The notes under the pieces: generated by a model | Database searches by the model: none | What the model was told of the DNA's origin: nothing | The model's input: the letters and a program-made list of their open reading frames with translations, nothing else | Shown: positions 23,401-32,282 of the stretch, piece after piece | How positions within the stretch are numbered: the first letter of the stretch is position 1 | Layout of the letters: every line of letters starts with the position of its first letter | Program-made: the position numbers and the translations under genes | DNA from: Halichondria panicea | Lineage: Eukaryota > Porifera > Demospongiae > Suberitida > Halichondriidae | DNA: 64,000 nt | Assembly (NCBI RefSeq): GCF_963675165.1 | Contig: NC_087382.1 | Location: forward strand, 6,496,315-6,560,314 | Reading direction: 5' to 3'

Positions 23401-25306
23401 AGGTGTTTGCTATGGTATAATTATCATTAAAAGTTGCCAAATATTTTAATCGAGGTTCTGATAACGAAGTTCAACTGTACTATGTACACTTCCGTATCAA
23501 GACTATTTTTTGCTGGATAACTCGCTCGAGTTGTGTTTCCTCGAGACATCATCTCCTTCAGCAACAACAAAACACTGTATGTACCATGTACACAATGGTT
23601 TTCTCTCAAGCTCGATCCTCTTCTATAACTCAATCTCGAACATGACCCATCCGAGGCATTAAGCATTCGTTAACTATAGTACTTATTGATCTAAATGTAG
23701 ATCCCTAATAACCTGATGGTTCTCCAGCATGTTGAAGACAAAGTCAATGACAACATCATCCTCAAACCCGAGCAGCTCAGTAACCCTTGTGGTGATCCAT
23801 GGCTTAATCACATCCAGGTTCACCTTCTCCATGTCAATCTAACACAAGGAGAGGGGGGGGGAGAGCTTTTACACGGTAAATGTTAACATTAGGTACGTAG
23901 TACATGTATGAAATTAATGTAATAATTATAACTCGAATAGGAATTGGGGATATCCATGTACAATTGGGGGTATCCATGTACATGTAGATACCACAAGGAC
24001 GGATTTAGCACAATGATCGACACAAAGAGCTGCTTATCTTGTCACCAGGCTAGGGGCAACCTAGCGATTCCAGGCCGCACTGAAGATGGGCCTGGTATCG
24101 ACTGTTTGCGCATGTGCCACCTATTACCCAGACTGGGTAATTTGGATAACATCGTATATATGCTCAGTAAAACAATGACGTCACAACGAACTGAAGTGGA
24201 TTGAAGAAAGTAGGTAGAAGTTCGATTGTGAAGGTTTCTAGCCAATCTGATAGCATTCTAATAGCTACCCTTAGCCTGCTATGTTAACAAAAGACTCACA
24301 GCCTGCAACAGTGTGGATAACAATCGTCTGAACGGAGTGAAGGCTGACAAATAGCCTATATGGACAGGCCACACCCATCTGATACTAACCTTGGTGAAAG
24401 TCTACATGTAGACTCTATCAGAAAAAAATAGCTGCTGCAACCAAACGTACAGCGCTGTCTCTAGCTAGCTAACTATATAGCTCTGTGCATGACTTTAATT
24501 TGTACTCTTTGTCTGTATATTTTATTCAGGATATATTTTCAAGAACATTTCTGTTTAATGGGAAACTTTACGGAGAAATTGTCCAATAATTTGGCGTATG
24601 CGCAAGCAGTCAGTAGCAGGCCTCCTTGTTGAGGCCTTATGAAGAAGGCTAGGGGCAACCGAGATTCTACATGTACATGACAGGTCAGAAGTAAATGGCT
24701 AAGGACGACAGGCATTAAGTACTGAGTACACGCACCTTGACTCCAATGTTGGGAGGGTACTTGAGAGACTTCTTGAGTTTCTTCTCTTTGTTGTAGAACC
24801 GAGCATCTTGCTCACTGCTAGTGCCCTGCACATGAATACAGTTACTACAATCACGCGATGTGACGTGACGACAGACAAAAGGTTTACATAGAACATGGTA
24901 AACAACACTGCCGGTCTATATATGTGTGTGTGTGTGTGTTGCACACTGTATTTACATGACAAAACATGTTGTACAAGAACATTGCCACTCCAAATGGTAG
25001 GACCACCTTTTTAACAGTCACAGACATAGAGTACGTACAGGTGCATGTGCCCACAACTTGTACTCGTGAAATAATAATACTGAGCCGTTGAAAGAATACT
25101 TGTTGAAAAGATACCCATTGGTATGTGCAAATTTAAACGATTCGCACGTACCACACTAGCTGTGATGTGGTGCCTACAAGAATTTCCTCAACAAAAATGG
25201 GCTGTACTATTAAACATTGAAGCTTGGAAACTTGCATAGTTTTATCACAATTATGTACACACAGTGCATGAATCCAACTTACCCTGAAGAAACCAGCATC
25301 TGTCAT
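14402..25306 (-). CDS. SRRM1: Serine/arginine repetitive matrix protein 1 (SRm160), PWI-domain splicing coactivator
   Basis: Thirteen phase-consistent exons: 25306-25283, 24825-24736, 23838-23713, 21883-21713, 20824-20706, 19678-18893, 18709-18659, 18566-18420, 18026-17874, 17388-17245, 17103-16653, 16586-16461 and 14485-14402, giving 823 residues. The start reads MTDAGFFRGTSSEQDARF, matching the family N-terminus. The PWI nucleic-acid-binding domain (residues ~25-135) shows KPWITTRVTELLGFEDD and LTGFLNGKNARVFLHELW. A charged helix follows (EREVLERRQREFEEKEAQRR), then over 600 residues of RS/SP repeats, including a tandem 17-residue RSPDQRK-type array in exon 6. The tail has a Lys/His tract (KHKKKHRKKHKKHSKKSKKK) and the family-like end REEALRERALLSLKKVKH. 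SRm160 bridges SR proteins and snRNPs and associates with exon-junction and 3'-end processing complexes. Introns 3 and 12 hold several mobile elements. Confidence 0.93.
14542..15000. mobile_element. MITE, 459 bp, with TAGTCTCATGAATCAGCC ends
   Basis: About 60-bp terminal inverted repeats (TAGTCTCATGAATCAGCCGC on the left, GCGGCTGATTCATGAGACTA on the right), flanked by GCAGTAC on both sides (14535-14541, 15001-15007). A solitary copy of the same end lies near 26010-26033. The interior is non-coding. In SRRM1 intron 12. Confidence 0.8.
15130..15785. mobile_element. Foldback element, ~650 bp, SRRM1 intron 12
   Basis: Left arm starts GTGACGCCACAGCTGGATGC and the right arm ends GCATCCAGCCGTGACATCAC. 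Arms pair through CACATGTGCACTGTGCGCAT, AACAATTTCTGCTGAA and the central AGAGAGCTGAATGGCTAGAG block and their complements. Nearly the whole element is self-complementary with about 15% mismatch by eye. Confidence 0.75.
18107..18186. repeat. Short inverted repeat
   Basis: TACTGGGTTTCGAATGC pairs with GCATTTGAAACCCAGTA about 50 bp further on. A small MITE-like hairpin in an SRRM1 intron. Confidence 0.55.
18900..19490 (-). repeat. In-frame 51-bp tandem repeat in SRRM1 exon 6 (RSPDQRKxxSRSPxxRR)
   Basis: Minus-strand exon 6 repeats a 17-residue unit of the form RSPDQRKRGSRSPDxRR about ten times with substitutions. The period is a multiple of three, so copy-number change preserves the frame. An alternative minus-strand frame over the same bases is an artefact of the repeat. 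Confidence 0.85.
21996..22145. mobile_element. 150-bp MITE-like inverted repeat
   Basis: Left arm GATCAGGTGGCATATACGGC and right arm GCCGTATGTGCCACCTGACC, continuing to ACATCCGGTG at the centre and CTAGTATA at the ends. In SRRM1 intron 3. Confidence 0.7.
22205..22400 (+). repeat. R2-family fragment
   Basis: Starts ATTACGCCTCGGGGCATAGC and shares GGTAAAGC, TTCCAGCTGTAACTGCT and AACAGCTTCT blocks with 4386-5235. Shortened and degenerate. Confidence 0.6.
22714..23052. mobile_element. CAGGGGCGGATCC-type MITE, 339 bp, SRRM1 intron 3
   Basis: Left end CAGGGGCGGATCCAAG, right end CTGGATCCGCCACTG. G-rich subterminal tracts sit inside the left end. Same end type as 12334-12620. No target duplication is obvious. 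Confidence 0.7.
24062..24651. mobile_element. TAGC..ATTCCAGGCC foldback element, 590 bp, 9-bp target duplication
   Basis: Begins TAGCGATTCCAGGCCGC and ends GAAGAAGGCTA. Both flanks are GGGGCAACC (24053-24061, 24652-24660). Subterminal inverted blocks include GTTTGCGCATGTGCC against GGCGTATGCGCAAGC. Same family as 12792-13536. Lies in SRRM1 intron 2. Confidence 0.75.
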
Positions 25307-26096
25307 GATCTGATGAGAACGACCCACGTACTGTGTATTGCAGAACTCAACGAGGGTAAGACGATTACAATGTGTCTCTCTTCCAGTTGACAGTCATCTG
25401 GTATAGGTGGTTACATGTACCACGCCACGTGGTCATGACCACCGTCGCTTCGAATCCAGGCCTCTCTTCCTCAGAGGGCCAGAGGAACGCCAGGGTCAAT
25501 AGGGTCACGAAGGGATTAAACATTCTTGTTCTGGGTTCTTGACCTTTGCTGCATATAGCAGCTTAGCGCTTCTGTTCTTTATTTGCCTGCTTGGAAAGCT
25601 TACTATACCTAGATCTATCCAGTGCAGCAAGCCAGTACATCAAAATTTATACCCTAGCCACGGAAGGCTAATTTCCATATCTTGTTTGTGGTTTTGAAGA
25701 ATGCAATAAAAGGTCAAAGGTTGCAATTAAATCCTGGATCTTCTCTCTCTCTCAAGCTGATTCCTCTGGGGCGCGATAGCTCAACCGATTTCTGTTGTGA
25801 TTATAAAGAGGATCAAGCTATTGATGGTGTATAAACTCAGGGGCGCGAGGGTAAACTCAGTTTTACATGTAAAACATAGGGCCACGTGGTGTTTTAATTA
25901 GTGACCTTTAAGCTTTTGACACTGGCATTCCTCCTCTGTCTCTTCCTCATGGGGGGAGGAAGCCCCTTAAATATTTATGCGTTAGGATCAGCCGGACCCT
26001 TCTTAAGAGGGGGGCTGATCCATGAGACTAGTGAAGCGTTAGAGATCGATGTCTTCCTGGTGTTTTTGTTCGTATACATGTACTGTATAGCGCGAC

Positions 26097-26183
26097 TAGC
26101 CTCGATTCCAGGCCGAGTTGTTTCTACTAGCCTGCTAGGTCAACTTCGTTCTATTAAAAAAAATCGGCCTGGGACCGAGGCTA
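26097..26183. repeat. Short TAGCCTCGATTCCAGGCCG hairpin
   Basis: TAGCCTCGATTCCAGGCCG and CGGCCTGGGACCGAGGCTA are separated by about 50 bp. The ends match the foldback elements at 12792 and 24062. No matching 9-bp flanks. Confidence 0.7.
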
Positions 26184-27198
26184 GCTAGGTCTATGCAGTA
26201 TGTCTTAACTTCTATTATTATCCTTTCGATATATATGTATATACAATCAGGGCAATGCCCCCCCCCTAACTTGTATAAATTCAGTTTGATCAAATATAAA
26301 TTCGGACAGGTCTTGACCTGGCCAAATGGAACCTTTAGTTCAGAACAAGCGGTTTAACACCTAAAGTCCCACAAAAACATTTGCAATGCGAAATTTCTAG
26401 GAGACTGAATTAACTGGGGAAAGCACCATTAAAACAAGCGACTGGGGAGAGCGATACTGGCCCGTACGTCCATCATTTATCACAAGGTAATTCACGGGTC
26501 TATTATCTATAATGATTATGTAGTACTGATACAATTAAAGTTGTTGTTGTTAATTGGAAGTGAAACTAATTTTAAATGGTACATGTCATTTCATTGACAC
26601 GCACATTTTGCAATTTGTATATGTACACATTGAATTTGTACACTTCAATACACTACATGATAAGAGTACAAATTTGTACACCGTTAATTTGTAAGTTCAG
26701 AGTAAAATTTGTATATACATGTATACACATGCATCTACACTTTCGATTTGTAGAACGTTATGAAAAGTTAGATTAGGCATAGGACATGGTATGCATGTGA
26801 GATTGTTCTGTGACTGCATGCGTGCACTAGCCGCTGCAGGTAAATGTGGTAAATGATTGCTTCATTTGTAGGTAAAACATTCGTGCTGAGCTCAGGGATT
26901 TAAATGAAAACCCCAAAATATTTGCCCCCCGAAAATCACCCGCTACACAATACATATAATTATTGCTATAGAACTGTATACAAAATTGTGTATCCACTGC
27001 ATGCACTTATTAATATAATAATTATAATAATTATTATTATAGTTGTCATAATTATACATAATTATTATGATGCCTAGCTGATGAATTCAATGGCTTCGAT
27101 TCAGGACTGTAATCGCATTATTATTATAAGTTAATGTTAATGGCCCACAATAAGTTATGTGCTTCAGTTACTGGATACCTCACTTGCGGTCTCACATA

Positions 27199-27415
27199 CC
27201 GTATAGCTATAAATTTCTGCGGCCCAAAAATTCTGCAAATTCTGCGAATGAATGAGTAAACGCAGAAATAATATTCGCAAATGCTTATTAACCGCGCCTA
27301 GTTTAACAGTTGAAAGTTTAATTCACAGAAATAATTATTACTCGCAGAAGGTCTTTTTACAGCTATTCGCAGAATTTTTGGGCCGCAGAAATTTCTAGCT
27401 ATAATTTATATACGG
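27199..27415. mobile_element. CCGTATAGC-family MITE, 217 bp
   Basis: Left CCGTATAGCTATAAATTTCT and right AGAAATTTCTAGCTATAATT...TACGG, flanked by TA on both sides (27197-27198, 27416-27417). Inner arms GGCCCAAAAATTCTGC pair with GCAGAATTTTTGGGCC. Confidence 0.8.
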
Positions 27416-27625
27416 TAGTTACTATTTCACATTACTTAACAGCAAAATACTGCACAAAGGAGACTGCATGGTACTACTATTAGACAAGTATACATACAGT
27501 ATGACATCACAATAATCGTATACTCACTACACAGGCAAAAAATTAAATTAATGTGGTAAACAGACAAAAAACTGAATTTGTTAATGTACAGTGTATGTAC
27601 TATATCAATGTATGTCTCGACTAAA

Positions 27626-30600
27626 TCATTGCATTGGCAATCTTTCTTGTTCACGAATGAATTGGTCTTGCACTGATTTGAGCTGATCTGGAGCCAATCT
27701 AAGTAAAAGGTATAGACTGTTATTGTTATTGAATTAAAGGTTTCATAGGTACAGTACCACACTACTAAAACAGTCTCACGAAAGTGATCAATTAAATATA
27801 CAAGTGCAAACAAATGAATTATGGCTAGCTAGCTCGTACAGTGCATGGTATCAGCTACCATGCACTGTACGAGCTAGCCATAGTTTGACATAATAATTAT
27901 AATTATGGCAATGTTCGTACATAGCAGGATGATACAGAATCTGCGTAGTAAGTTCCTGCTCCTGGTTCTATTAATTAATTATTGTAAAATGCATGACACT
28001 ATAACTAATAGCCTCATTCCCAACCCGACCTCACTCTATTATATATATGTATATCTCATACGGGCGTAGAAGTATTTAAGTAAGTTATGTACTTGTATTT
28101 AGAGTAGGAGCCAACAGATATTTATAGTAATCCATAGAAAGGAGTTGCAATTTAGTTTCCTGATAGAAACTTACCTACGACTGGGGAAAGGCATTGAGAA
28201 GGCATTGATTGCACTGCGTTGTGTTTAATAAAAAGGCGTGGATCTACAAAAATTAATGTTGGAGTACATAATGAATGGCTGCTGGTGTTTTGCAGCTCTT
28301 TTCTAGCTAACAATTAAAAAAAAATTGATGAATATCATTATAACCACAAACGGCGTCACAAGACACCACAAAAAGTCACTTTAGCAAAACATTACAACAT
28401 TTTGCTAGATCACGTGGCTATTCTGACTTCTGACCTGGACTACTAATTGGTTTATTTTTTTGGGCATTCTGCAAAAATATGACCCGGAAAATCCGTGAAA
28501 CAATTTGGTGTGGCCTTAGTAAGTTGATCTCTAGAAAAATTAATGTTGGAGTACATAATGAATGGCTGCTGGTGTTTTGCAGCTCTTTTCTAGCTAACAA
28601 TTAAAAAAAAATTGATGAATATCATTATAACCACAAACGGCGTCACAAGACACCACAAAAAGTCACTTTAGCAAAACATTACAACATTTTGCTAGATCAC
28701 GTGGCTATTCTGACTTCTGACCTGGACTACTAATTGGTTTATTTTTTTGGGCATTCTGCAAAAATATGACCCGGAAAATCCGTGAAACAATTTGGTGTGG
28801 CCTTAGTAAGTTGATCTCTAGTGTGTTCTTGTGTGAAAGGGGGGTTCATGGAGCCCATGGAACCTGTCTGGATCCGCCACTGCCTCAAGTTGTATTATAT
28901 CCCCCTTGCATGAGTAATATACATAATTATACGTACGTAGAGGGTTACACTACATTGAACATGAGTTCCTCAACCGTTTAGCTAGTGGCATGTATACTAT
29001 ACGGTGCAGGTATTGAGTCAGGTCAGTAATCTACACTAATTGAACACTATTTTGCATAGACCCAACAAGTTATATATTTCGTTTCGCTTACCTCTTAACA
29101 ACGTTGAGGATACTGTTCGTCGCTGCCTTCAATACAGGATTGCAGGCCTCTTGATAGGCAACAGCAACTCGGTTAACTTCCAAATCTAAAGAAATTAATT
29201 ATTTGATCATGATTGGGAGTAGCTTACCTTGAGAAACAGATCTTCGGTAATAATCACGTGGACCCAATGTGGATCTTCGTTTATAATATGGAGCCAATGT
29301 AGGTGGTGGTGGTATAATTATTCGGTCAGTAGGCTTCTTTGTCAATCCCAAAAAGCTCACATCATCATCTATGTCATCTACAATAAAGAAAATTGAACTA
29401 TACTGGGAATGAACGTAATCAACACATCACCATCAAACTCCACAGGAGGCCAAACAGAAGGAGCGTGTTTTTCTGCAGCTTTGAGGCCATTTCTAATTAG
29501 AGGGTCAAGCAACATATCCAAAACTTTCTTCTCAGATGATGTTAGCTTTAGAGTAGGTGCCTGCGAAATGGAGATTAAATTACGATTCTCATACTGCCTT
29601 TAACTTTTACAGATGGTGTGGTGTTTTCCAAAGGCTTGAGCTTTGCTGTGTCTTCTGATTGTAGTACTTCAATATAGCTGGAGCAAAAACACAGAACATT
29701 ACACACTAATGACAAAACGACACAGCCGACAAAGAAACCAACACCACAGTACTCAGCCTTCCGTTTCAGTCATGCAGTGATCTAGAATAGTTACATATGC
29801 AATTTACAATTACCTGCTTTCAGCAATCTTGTTCAATCGAGAAGATTTAGCAAACAACTATAATAGGAACATAATTAATTGTGCAATTACAAATTTCAGC
29901 TATGCTATAATTATTAACTCACATCATTTGGTTGGACATGGGTGCAAGAACCTGCAAGTAAGAATAATAAAGTCCAGTACAGAATAATTGTATGATGTGC
30001 TATTAGTGACTGGAGAGTGTGTACAGCAATTAATCCCATATCACATCCGGTCCAGTAATTGCACGTCGTCATTGACAGCGGTGCAATTACTTGTCAATGA
30101 CAACGTATTGTTTTCGAATAACGGCCATGGCTGAAAATGTTAATCATACGATTAGTATGGTTACTCGTGGAATAAGATTAATAGCATTCATATCAAGCAC
30201 TGGAAGGTTAATAGCACTCGGCAGTAGCCTTGTCATTGCTTGTTACTCGTGCTAATAATCCCAATTGCACTAGTATTAACCAGTATACCGAATTAACCGT
30301 ACATCAAGTTTTGAATGTGACGTTCTTTCGATTGCGAGATGAAAAAATAGCATAAGATAATTCACCATCGAAAGAACTGCAAAGAGTGAGAATGTGCATG
30401 CAATTTCCCTCATGCTTCGCATACAATTCGCATTAGAAACACAATCAGGCTTGTACAGTGTCAACGGTACCAAAATCATACCAGAATTAGATTCGGGTCT
30501 CCTGTTAATAGATGTTCGCTGGCTGGAAGGAGGATCCATATTGAAACAGATAACTGATGCCGAAAATCCAAGAAAATTTACTCTCTTACTTGTTCTTAGT

Positions 30601-31688
30601 CTAGCTTTGAAACTACCTGCAGTTATAATTATTATATGAAATTTATATGAAATTAACTACATGTACAAGAAAAACTCACCAGTTGCAAAAAACATGTCTC
30701 CTTTATCATTGCCACAGAATTCTCTTTTGCCTCCGTTTCCACTTTTCACTTCAATATAGTCCTGACATCTGTAAATCAGATAAGGTCACTGGTGCAACAT
30801 ACCACTCCTGTCTATACGTATAGCCAACTCTAATCACTTCGTTTTTACGATTCATGGATTGGCCACACTCAACTAAGTCACTACTGCATGTCTGAACCAC
30901 ATAATTTCTTACTGATCCCTTTCAGAAATATGACAGTTTCGTGGCTCTAGATCCAACTCATTGATAGAAAGATATGCACTTTTCCCTGGCCCACAATCAA
31001 TGTTGTATTCAACAATCATTTCATTCAAGTAACTGCACAACAAAAGAGAATAATTATAATGTAAGCAACTACTCAACGCCTATAGCTACAGAACACAATT
31101 ACTTTTTTTTAGGTTGAAGCTGGAATCCTGGTGAGAATAACAACATTATATCAGCTGTCGCTATGGTGTCGATATCTTGAATAAAGTGACCACTTTTGCG
31201 CAGTACACAGTATTCACTGCCTACATTGCCTCTGATTCGAGTTGAGTACACTCCATATTGACTGAAAGTATAAAAAGCTAGTATAGCTAATAATTATTAT
31301 AGAATGGTATGGATTTTGTATAATTATGCATACATTTATTTGCCTCATACAGGCTCCGTACGTACAAATACACAGTACTGACGATTTAGACTACAATTAT
31401 TTATAATGATTATCGCCAATTAACATAATTATTGCGACAATCACGAATATCTGTCCTGAAAATCTTCAAGTAAACTTGTACACTACGAGTACACACTTGC
31501 GATTTGGCATAGGAACAATCACATCTGGATTGCATGGATACAGGTCTAGTCGGCTGCGAGAGCAATGTCTTAAGCTGCTGAGGATTTAAAATAATCGAAC
31601 ACAGGAAATATCTAACTTTATACCTTAGAACGAGTATCGGAGTGGCTAGAAAAAGTAGTGTGACGATTGTAGGAACAGCTAGCCGCAT
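27626..31688 (-). CDS. Predicted secreted single-CUB-domain protein, function unknown
   Basis: Thirteen exons with closing phases: 31688-31624, 31553-31482, 31261-31103, 31032-30913, 30768-30680, 30616-30482, 29951-29923, 29857-29814, 29677-29611, 29560-29431, 29377-29228, 29185-29092 and 27698-27626, giving 408 residues. The N-terminus is a clear signal peptide (MRLAVPTIVTLLFLATPILVL). Residues ~100-195 look like a CUB domain: a CGPGKSAYLSINELDLEP strand, then CQDYIEVKSG, REFCGNDKG and VNFLGFSASV, with cysteines in CUB positions. The remaining ~200 residues hold a proline run (RIIIPPPPTLAPYY) and predicted helices (KVLDMLLDPLIRNGLKAAEK, EVNRVAVAYQEACNPVL) and match nothing I recognise. No membrane segment follows. 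Splice choice at exon 2 (donor at 31481, GTACAAG) is the least certain. The last intron contains a perfect 287-bp tandem duplication and a hairpin. Confidence 0.72.
27820..27882. repeat. Near-perfect long hairpin in the last intron of the CUB gene
   Basis: The right arm TACCATGCACTGTACGAGCT continuing into AGCCATA (27856-27882, 27 nt) is fully complementary to the left arm 27820-27850, apart from one 4-nt AGCT bulge on the left. The loop is TCAGC. It could be a tiny MITE or a structured RNA. Confidence 0.85.
28248..28821. repeat. Perfect 287-bp tandem duplication
   Basis: Positions 28248-28534 and 28535-28821 are identical base for base as read, including an A9 run. The unit contains blocks resembling family R1 (AATGGCTGCTG, TTGCAGCTCTTTTCTAGCT). 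No coding content. In the last intron of the CUB gene. Confidence 0.95.
30001..30270 (+). repeat. Dispersed repeat R3, copy 1
   Basis: Contains GTGTACAGCAATTAATCCC, TAATTGCACGTCGTCA, TTAATAGCACTCGG and TTACTCGTGCTAA in this order. The same series is at 53270-53555 in the same orientation. In an intron of the CUB gene. Confidence 0.75.
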
Positions 31689-32282
31689 GTTGATTCTTGT
31701 AGATGAGTATAGCGGTAGATCTATAGTTGGTTGCTAGAATCTAGACCTCCACATTATATTGATAGTGACTTTTATATACAGAGTCCCAGTCTATATAATT
31801 ATTAGTGCGCATGTTAGGTTTCTGTTGTGGCCATCTGCAAAGCAAGAGGGATCTCTTTGAAGTGTCAACACTCAAAAGAAGATGGTTTGGCCACTGCAAG
31901 GCAAAGTAATTCCCTACACACCACCATACATGCAAACATAAAAGATAGAATAGAGTTCACAATCCTTTGAAAAGTATGACGTGGGTTGACTGCTATATAA
32001 GGCAATAATAGTGATTGTGCCCAAACAGTCCCTACATGTTTTAATAGTATGGCTTTTAGGATCACTACTAACAAACAGCATGAATATATTTATGGAGGCA
32101 GACAAACTCATGCATGTAGCCAGCTAGCAGGTACACTAGTTATGGGCAGCAAAATAAGACGTTAATGTACGTATGTTTTTAGTAAATAAAATTAATGATA
32201 ACAGCAGCACTAGCATCTGAGTACATTATAGCTAAAATATAATTGTTACTACATGTTTAGTTGAGTTATTTAATTTGGTGTT
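31689..32282. other. Spacer between the CUB gene start and receptor A stop
   Basis: About 590 bp. The CUB-gene promoter should lie at the left end, and the 3' untranslated region of receptor A at the right. No other gene or repeat recognised. Confidence 0.5.

Larger units (their letters stand above)
25307..27625. other. Spacer between SRRM1 start and the CUB-protein stop
   Basis: The SRRM1 promoter should lie at the left. The spacer contains a solitary TAGTCTCATG-type end (about 26010-26033), a short TAGCCTCGATTCC hairpin (26097-26183) and a CCGTATAGC MITE (27199-27415). A run near 25770, GGGGCGCGATAGCTCAACC, resembles a tRNA-type A box but no matching B box follows. No gene recognised. Confidence 0.5.

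Noticed and set aside
25765-25860. tRNA or tRNA-derived SINE suggested by GGGGCGCGATAGCTCAACC
   Set aside because: Only an A-box-like start; no anticodon arm or downstream B box was found, and the GCTTCGAATCC word near 25450 is upstream.
25901-26188. 95-residue plus frame with a signal-peptide-like start
   Set aside because: Its second half is translated from two inverted-repeat element ends (26010-26033, 26097-26183); no splice context or homology.
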